A stretch of 64,000 nt of DNA, taken from positions 8,847,152 to 8,911,151 of the forward strand of contig OZ024784.1 in assembly GCA_964017065.1 (NCBI GenBank), in the 5' to 3' direction. Numbering within the stretch: position 1 is the first letter of the stretch; each line of letters begins with the position of its first letter. The translations under genes were made by a program, and so were the position numbers. Source of the stretch: Haliclona indistincta. Its lineage: Eukaryota > Porifera > Demospongiae > Haplosclerida > Chalinidae. The notes beneath the pieces are model-generated. The model was not told the DNA's origin, ran no database searches, and worked only from the letters and a program-made list of their open reading frames with translations. Below are positions 24,201 to 30,960 of this stretch, one piece after another.

Positions 24201-27200
24201 TGTATTGGCAGACAGAGGGTTCGACATCAGTGACTCAGTAGGTATTCGACAAGCAAAGCTTAGTCTACCGGCATTCACGAAAGGAAAGAACCAGTTATCA
24301 GCTATAGAAATTGAAGAAACAAGATCAATAGCTAATGTCAGAATTCACGTGGAGAGAGTGATTGGGTGTATTAGACAGAAGTACAGTATTCTGAGTAAAA
24401 CTTTGCCTATTTCTTATATTAAAGCACACAAGGGTGAAACAATTCCACCAATTGATCGTGTTGTATGTGTTAGTTGCTGTCTTTGTAACTTGTGTGATTC
24501 TGTTGTACCATTTGACTAAAGTTTAATATTGTTCATGACATACAGTGTAATAATAATTATCGCTATTAAAGTTACTTCTAACGGCAGTCTGGACAATACC
24601 ATTTTCCCTTTGGAACTTTCTTCAACTCAAGACATTTCATGTGAAACCACTCAATAGGGCAATTCGTATTGTCACACCCAATCATTTGTCCACCTTTACG
24701 CTGTTGGCAGTAGCAGAAAAGACGTTCATCTTGACTGTTAGTTTGGTCTTGATAATTGGTCGTTAGTTGGTCTTGACAGGTGCTCGTTGCTTGGTCTCAA
24801 TTAATTGCTTGGTCTTGACTGCTTGTTGGTTTGTCAATAACGTTAGTGGGGCTGACAACAGAGAGAGAGGGACCTCATGTATACCATTTCCCTAATAATT
24901 CAGGTAGCAGGCTAGTCCGAAACAACTTAGTACTCTTGTGAATACAGGTTTGCCACAATTCTGCGTCAGGAAAGATACGTTCAATGTGAATTTCAGGATG
25001 AGAGCCGTGTGGGAAAGTGCATACACAAAAGTTGGCGTACTGTACTTGACAAAGAAAAATTTGTGCCTGTACTTGATAGTAATATGCATGATTGTGGTCT
25101 AGGTGAGGAGATCCATCAGTGTCAGATGTCTGTAGACAGGAAGAACTATCTCTAGCAATGTCTTGAACAGAGTTGTAACGATGGGTATATGGACACTTAA
25201 CCTCTAGAACACCTCTTCCACAACACGAACAGTTCACAATACCGTCAGGTGATGCCCCTAAGTGAGGCCATTCAGGGTTAAGCACTAACCCACTATTTGA
25301 CATAGAGAAGTCACCATGCTGGTCCTTCATCTGCTCGAAATATCTCCTGCACGCCGCACTTTCGTGCTCGCATCCCCAGCTGGTAGCTTTGCTAGTGAAT
25401 TTGAATAATTCTGGGTAGCATAGCTCCTTTATCAACCGTTGGGAGGGCATTTCATCAGATGTCCTGCATACTTGCCTCATCTTTGATGCCGTGACTCTAC
25501 CAGCCCGATAGCGGTACCATAATCTAGACTTGCTTTGCTGCCTGGTTGCTTCTTCCACATTGCGAACCATCTCTTCAGTCAACTCTATCTGCACACTTTC
25601 ACTCCTATGTAGCAGGTCAAGATAATCAGCTTTAGCAAGTGAAGAATCACAAAGATCATGTAGACAAACTGGGAAGGAGGGCAGTGATGACTTGGGAATA
25701 TATCTGTCCTGGTACTCAGGAATTAGCGAGAGAATCGCTGGCTTGGACTTGCACCGGCTTATTTTGTCGAAGAATGATTTTAGTTCAAGATCAGTTGGTC
25801 GGGAACAAAAATCATCAGCATCAGTAGAAGTACTACCCTTGTTAGTGTTGTTGGGCACTTCATTCTCATATTCAATACCTTCGTCTATTTTCTTCTTCTT
25901 AGCCTTTGCTGATGTAAAATCTATTTCTTCAACTGGAGCATAAGGAATATCTTTCTGAAATTTAGGAATGACCCACTGACACCTTTGCTGTGTACACACA
26001 GAGGACCCATTCACTCTAGATGATGTTTCTAAATAGAACAGCACCGCTGCTAAGTGAGAACACACTTCACCCAGGCCAGCCATACAGGTACAGTGCCCAC
26101 TGCATACTTCTCCTGTAAGTTCAAGAATTAGCCAGCAACTGACAGGAGATTCACGGCATTTTTGTGAGTGACGTACCTATAGTTAAAAAGTGCTTGATTC
26201 GATTCATGGCTAAAAATCTACACGTATGATGTATGCATGTAAGTGCATTGTTTACTTGTGGTTTGTTTACCTTTCCAGTAACAATGCACTTGCTCGCTGC
26301 ATTCCAGGATTGAACGTCCTTCACCCAGCCACAAACAAACTGATTGTAAGCCTCCATCGACTTATGAGCCTTGAACTGTTTGGCTGTGACAAGCTAGTTT
26401 GCAAAACCAGGTAGCTCACTATGTCACTACCATCGACAGGTGGAAGGGTCCACCGCTTGGCGCCGGTGATTGCAGCTGCCTGACTTTCAAACAGAGCAAA
26501 AGGATCGAAGCCGACAAGACTAGTTTTCTCTCGGTACCGCCTCTTGCCGTCTTCCGGAAGTTTGTCAACGTACTCGCCGAGTTTCAGCATGGTTTATCAC
26601 AGACCACAGGAATGCTCGGGTCACCAAAATGGCCGCGCCCCTCGCTACGTAATACGCATCGAGGCAATTGACGATTACGAAACGCCGTGAAAACCCTCTA
26701 TAGCTATGCAAGAATTTCTGTTTGTTCAACATGTATTTCACAATGTATTTTTATGTATGTTTGTATGTATGTGCATGTATCTTAATCTTCAGACTTCAAA
26801 AGAGTTTTTCTTGTGCCGTGCTTGTTTAACTTTTTCTTTGCCTCTTGCTGAGATATCATTTTAGCAAAGCTGTATGTTCGAATCGTTGCCCACAGTGACA
26901 CAAGCTCTTTGAGGAGTTGAAGGCTGAGATCTGGTTCACAGTATGGTGCTGCAATTGAGTCCCAGAGAGCAATCACTTCCTCATTTTCCATTACCTTCTC
27001 TGCTATCTGTAGTTGACCATGGGACTAGTCACTCAAATGGCAGCGTGTTTCTATTTCTATCACCTCGAAGAGAAGAAATGTCAAATCTGTGACATGGCAG
27101 AGACCATCTCGATCTACAAGCTCGATTCACTCCCTCGTCAAGTCGAGATCATCTTGAGTACTGGCTGCAGAGACAGATGGTGGTATACTGGAGTCAGGGT

Positions 27201-30200
27201 TATCCGCTTCATTGTGTGCAGGATCTCTGCCTTGGACTCCGCTGCACTCTCTTGATCGTGGTCATGATACCTCTTTATGAGCTTCCTGACAACATATCCT
27301 GCCATGTATCAGACGACGTTTTGCTCTCAAAGATCTAGAGCAGGAAGTGGATCTCTCTCAGCAGCTTGCTTTGATTTCTTCTTGCTGGCCTCAATACCAA
27401 TGAGGTGTTTCATCATCCTGTCAAGCTGAAGTTGAAGTAGCAACTTACCGCAACCGGCGATTAGCAAGCTGGGTGTAACAGCTATTTTAGTTAGGTACAG
27501 TAGACCCTCACTAATCCAAACACCCTCGGAACGGGGCTGTTCGGATTAGTGAGGGTCTACTGTATGCCATCCAGGCATCCACAAGTTTAGTGTCAAACCT
27601 AAGACGGTGGGACTTAGACCAAATGTTACCCAGCCTTGAAGACGGCAGCTTGTAAAGACAGTTGTTGTCGGAGACTATGTCGCTGAGTTTTCGGACAAGT
27701 AACTCAGCCATGACAGTGGTCTCTTTCTCGCAAGAATCGCTTGTCAGCACACTCGCCAATTGAGCTAAAGTGTCACCTTTTGGTGACAAGGAGACCATCT
27801 CTTCGCAGACCAGTGACTGCAGGGTGGTGGTGAATGAGCTGGGCAGGATGATATCTGGATGATAAATAGCCTCAACACAGCCGTACATTCGAGCATACAG
27901 CTAGAAACGATTTACCACGAGGTAGCTGAAGGTTAGAACTCATTTAGCAGGTACTTACCATCTTTACAAGACGCTGATTTTTTGCTGAAAACAGGACAAA
28001 TGTAGCCACAAGTACACACGGCGGCTAGGTCAGTGACACCTTCCACATGTTAAATAGTACGACATTGACGGGCCGTGGGGTTGTATTAGGTGATTTAGCT
28101 CACACTACTCGTTTCCAATCTCTCTACTATAATATCTATGGTTCAGATCTATGGGATCAGATCTATGGGAGTGGCAATGTAAATTACCAAATATAGGCAT
28201 GAATAGCCCTTTATGTTTTGTTCCTGTTGCAAGAAGTGATAAAACCGCTGTACATTCGAAAATTTCAACAATCTAGTCAGAAATCACATCTGGTATGGAG
28301 TTCACTATAAGCTACTGTGTGTTGGTGTAGGACATACTTTGAGATCTTGAGCTACATCAAGTATTCTGACAAGTCTGTTCTGATCTGGTGTCTCTCCCTG
28401 CATATACCAGTCAGCCATTGCTTGCATCAACATGGCCTGTACCGTAGGGGTAGACACCTGGAAGATAGGAAACAAAACATAAATAATGTATAGTTATTTT
28501 TGTGCACAAGGGCTTCAGTACATCACTAAACCCCCTAAAGCCATGCACTAATACGATGAAATAATATTATGACAGTAAAAATTGGAGGTCTAGGTTAATC
28601 CCTAATGCCCAACAAGAACAACTTCCCTACACTATTCCCACAGGCCCAAATAGAATGAGACAAAGCTGTTAGAGGTGTGGGCCATGAACACAACCACAGG
28701 AATAGCAGGCACTGTCAAAGCACAAAATAATAAACTGAGTAACAATGCTCACTTGACTGTGCCAGGCATAGTTGAGTACAGCAGGAGAGGAAGGATGGTT
28801 AGTGATGAAGAATGGCAGCAACAAAGACAACAACTCTTCTTGTAAAATGTGCCATGTTGTCTGTATAAAGTCAAAAATCACTAAATTATATTATAATGAT
28901 GTTTAGACATGTCCAGTAATTTATCTAAAAGTGCTTTCTAACATAATTATTGTTGGGTTGGCATACTACCTTGCACTGCAGTAGACCAATGAACAGCACA
29001 TCAGCACACTGCTTGACTGGCACACTGAACAATGTCTTCACCTCAGTATAGTGACCCTGCTCTGCTAGATTGAGCAGAGTGTCTATCAGGTTCAGAGATC
29101 GCCTGAAAAGTCAAGACAAGCTAAGTAAATACTGTAGAGCTAGTTTTTCATGGCATAAATTTCCTACAATTTTGCAACCACTGACATTATTGACAAATTT
29201 TTATCTTAGCGTATTACTGTTAGCAAAATTTAAGCGCGGGCAAAAAAAAACATGCCCTATAAGTATTATACAGTATGCTTTCTGTAAGAACAACATGACA
29301 TACACCAGTGCATACACACCATGTCTTGGCTTCCTCGCTGGGAAAGGTGTTCTTGAGAGGCTCCAGGTTAACAGGTTCAAATGGATAATTTGTGAAACTG
29401 AAGTCAGAACAGCCAGCAAGAGCTTGCTCAAACCAAGATAGCTAAAGGCAAAGAAGAGAATCAATATTCACTAGTTTCATACTAAATTACACAATCCGCA
29501 CCTGTCCTTCACTGTGCACCCATGGACCATAAATGAGCTCGATGGGAAATGGATCCTAAAAGAATAAATTTAGTTTCAGCACTCCCTCTCTCTCTCTCTC
29601 CCTCCTTCTCTCTCTCTGTATTTTACTCACTCGACAAGCAGTGTTGAAGGCAGTAATGACAATACTCAATCCCTCAGGACTGGGTAAATAAAATCCTTTG
29701 TAGTCCAGCTCTGGTATGACATCTCTCCAGCACAAACTGGGTACCTGAGAAGCAATGCAACACTACTACATTGCCTGCACCCTGTATTTATCTACAAACA
29801 TGCTTATCTGATTTTTCCTATTCTTTTTACTAACACGGTGGAGTGGAGGCTGTACATACACTACTCACCAATGCCTGGAGAGCAGTAGCAAATATCTTAG
29901 CATCCCAAGACGTTGGTGACTTGACAGGTGCTCGAGCTGAGTCGCCATTTACTCCCTACACACATAGTTAGACACATTGATAGTTTCTCCTCAATAATAA
30001 ATGCTATTGTTATAAGGCAGCAGATTGTTAAGACAATGGGTACCAAGCAGAAGTGTTGGTGAGAAAGTGTGCATGTACTCACTAGGTAGGGAAGGCTCTC
30101 TGGTAAGCCATTGTGAGTTTGTGCCATCATCCCTAGTACTCTAGCTACTACTGCTGGAGTGATGAGTGCCTTGCCATAATCCTTTAGTATCTCCAACATG

Positions 30201-30924
30201 TCTTGTTTACTGAGAATATGCAATAGTGAGAATGGGTAAGCTACAGGTGTAGACTTACGATGAGGTGGCTGCATAGCCTACATCTCTGATGATGTCAGCA
30301 AGTTGTAAAGAACTCTATAAAACAGAACAACATATGGAAGCAGCAACAACAGAATGAGGTGTGTCTTCTTACCACAGATTGAGGTAAAGAGACTGAGACT
30401 GGTACGAGTCTGAATGAGATGAACTATGAACCATAGTAACAGCAACTAAAGTATTGTCACCTGTCCTCAGTGATATCCAGCTGGTCTTGGTAGAGTAGAG
30501 GAGTCAACACAAGAGGAACACGCTCACGAGGAAAATCTGGAACAAACATGAACAATAGATAAGAGAAGCTCTAGCATTTACAATTATAAACAGTGTTCTG
30601 TTACAAAGTTTTTACCTCTTCTCAAGATCTGGACAAAAGTTTCGGTGCTTTCTCTAGACACGCCCATTTCATCCTCTGAGCATTGCAACAAGTGCGAGAG
30701 AAGAATGTGGAGCACCTCAATGGGCATGTCTCCTAGTCCTCCTTCTAAGCCTGAGCTCAGATCTAGAAACAAGTAACAGAGAATTTATTGAAGGATGTGT
30801 GCTAAATTGTGCACTCATCAAGAACAAGGTGAAATGTGTACCTGAGTAGCTTCTGACCAGCTCGGGCAATTTGACCTTCAAATGCTGCAAAGCTGGCGAT
30901 GAAAACACATAATAAACTCAAGTG

Positions 30925-30960
<36 letters not shown>

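Larger units (their letters stand above)
22606..26699. mobile_element. ISL2EU/IS4EU-type DNA transposon, full length, mutated
   Basis: A 4094-bp element with terminal inverted repeats. The left end is AGAGGGTTTTCCGGCGTTTC; the reverse complement of the right end is AGAGGGTTTTCACGGCGTTT. An AT dinucleotide flanks each side (22604-22605 and 26700-26701), the target duplication expected for this superfamily. It encodes two convergent genes, a THAP plus DDE transposase (22699-24519, +) and a SWIM plus YqaJ nuclease (24875-26590, -), the typical two-gene organisation of ISL2EU elements. A second inverted pair containing CGGCCATTTTGGTGACC lies at about 22660-22677 and 26605-26630, next to each gene's start. 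It inserted at the 3' end of the P-like transposase remnant. Both genes carry disabling mutations. Confidence 0.85.
17518..28140. mobile_element. 10.6-kb composite element bounded by perfect 33-bp inverted repeats
   Basis: Positions 17518-17550 and 28108-28140 are perfect reverse complements of each other; the outer end reads CATAGATATTATAGTAGAGA and the inner part ends GGAAACGAG. They lie 10.6 kb apart, both inside the 11.2-kb CNOT1 intron, about 330 bp and 200 bp from its ends. A roughly 31-bp inverted repeat starting CA fits the P-element superfamily, and the interior carries P/THAP9-type transposase sequence (20259-22607). No clean 8-bp target-site duplication is visible (aattcaag on the left, gttcagat on the right). 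The interior also has a 34-bp minisatellite, a P-loop/ankyrin remnant, a nested ISL2EU element and an antisense transposon protein remnant. That this was one mobile unit is inference. Confidence 0.65.
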
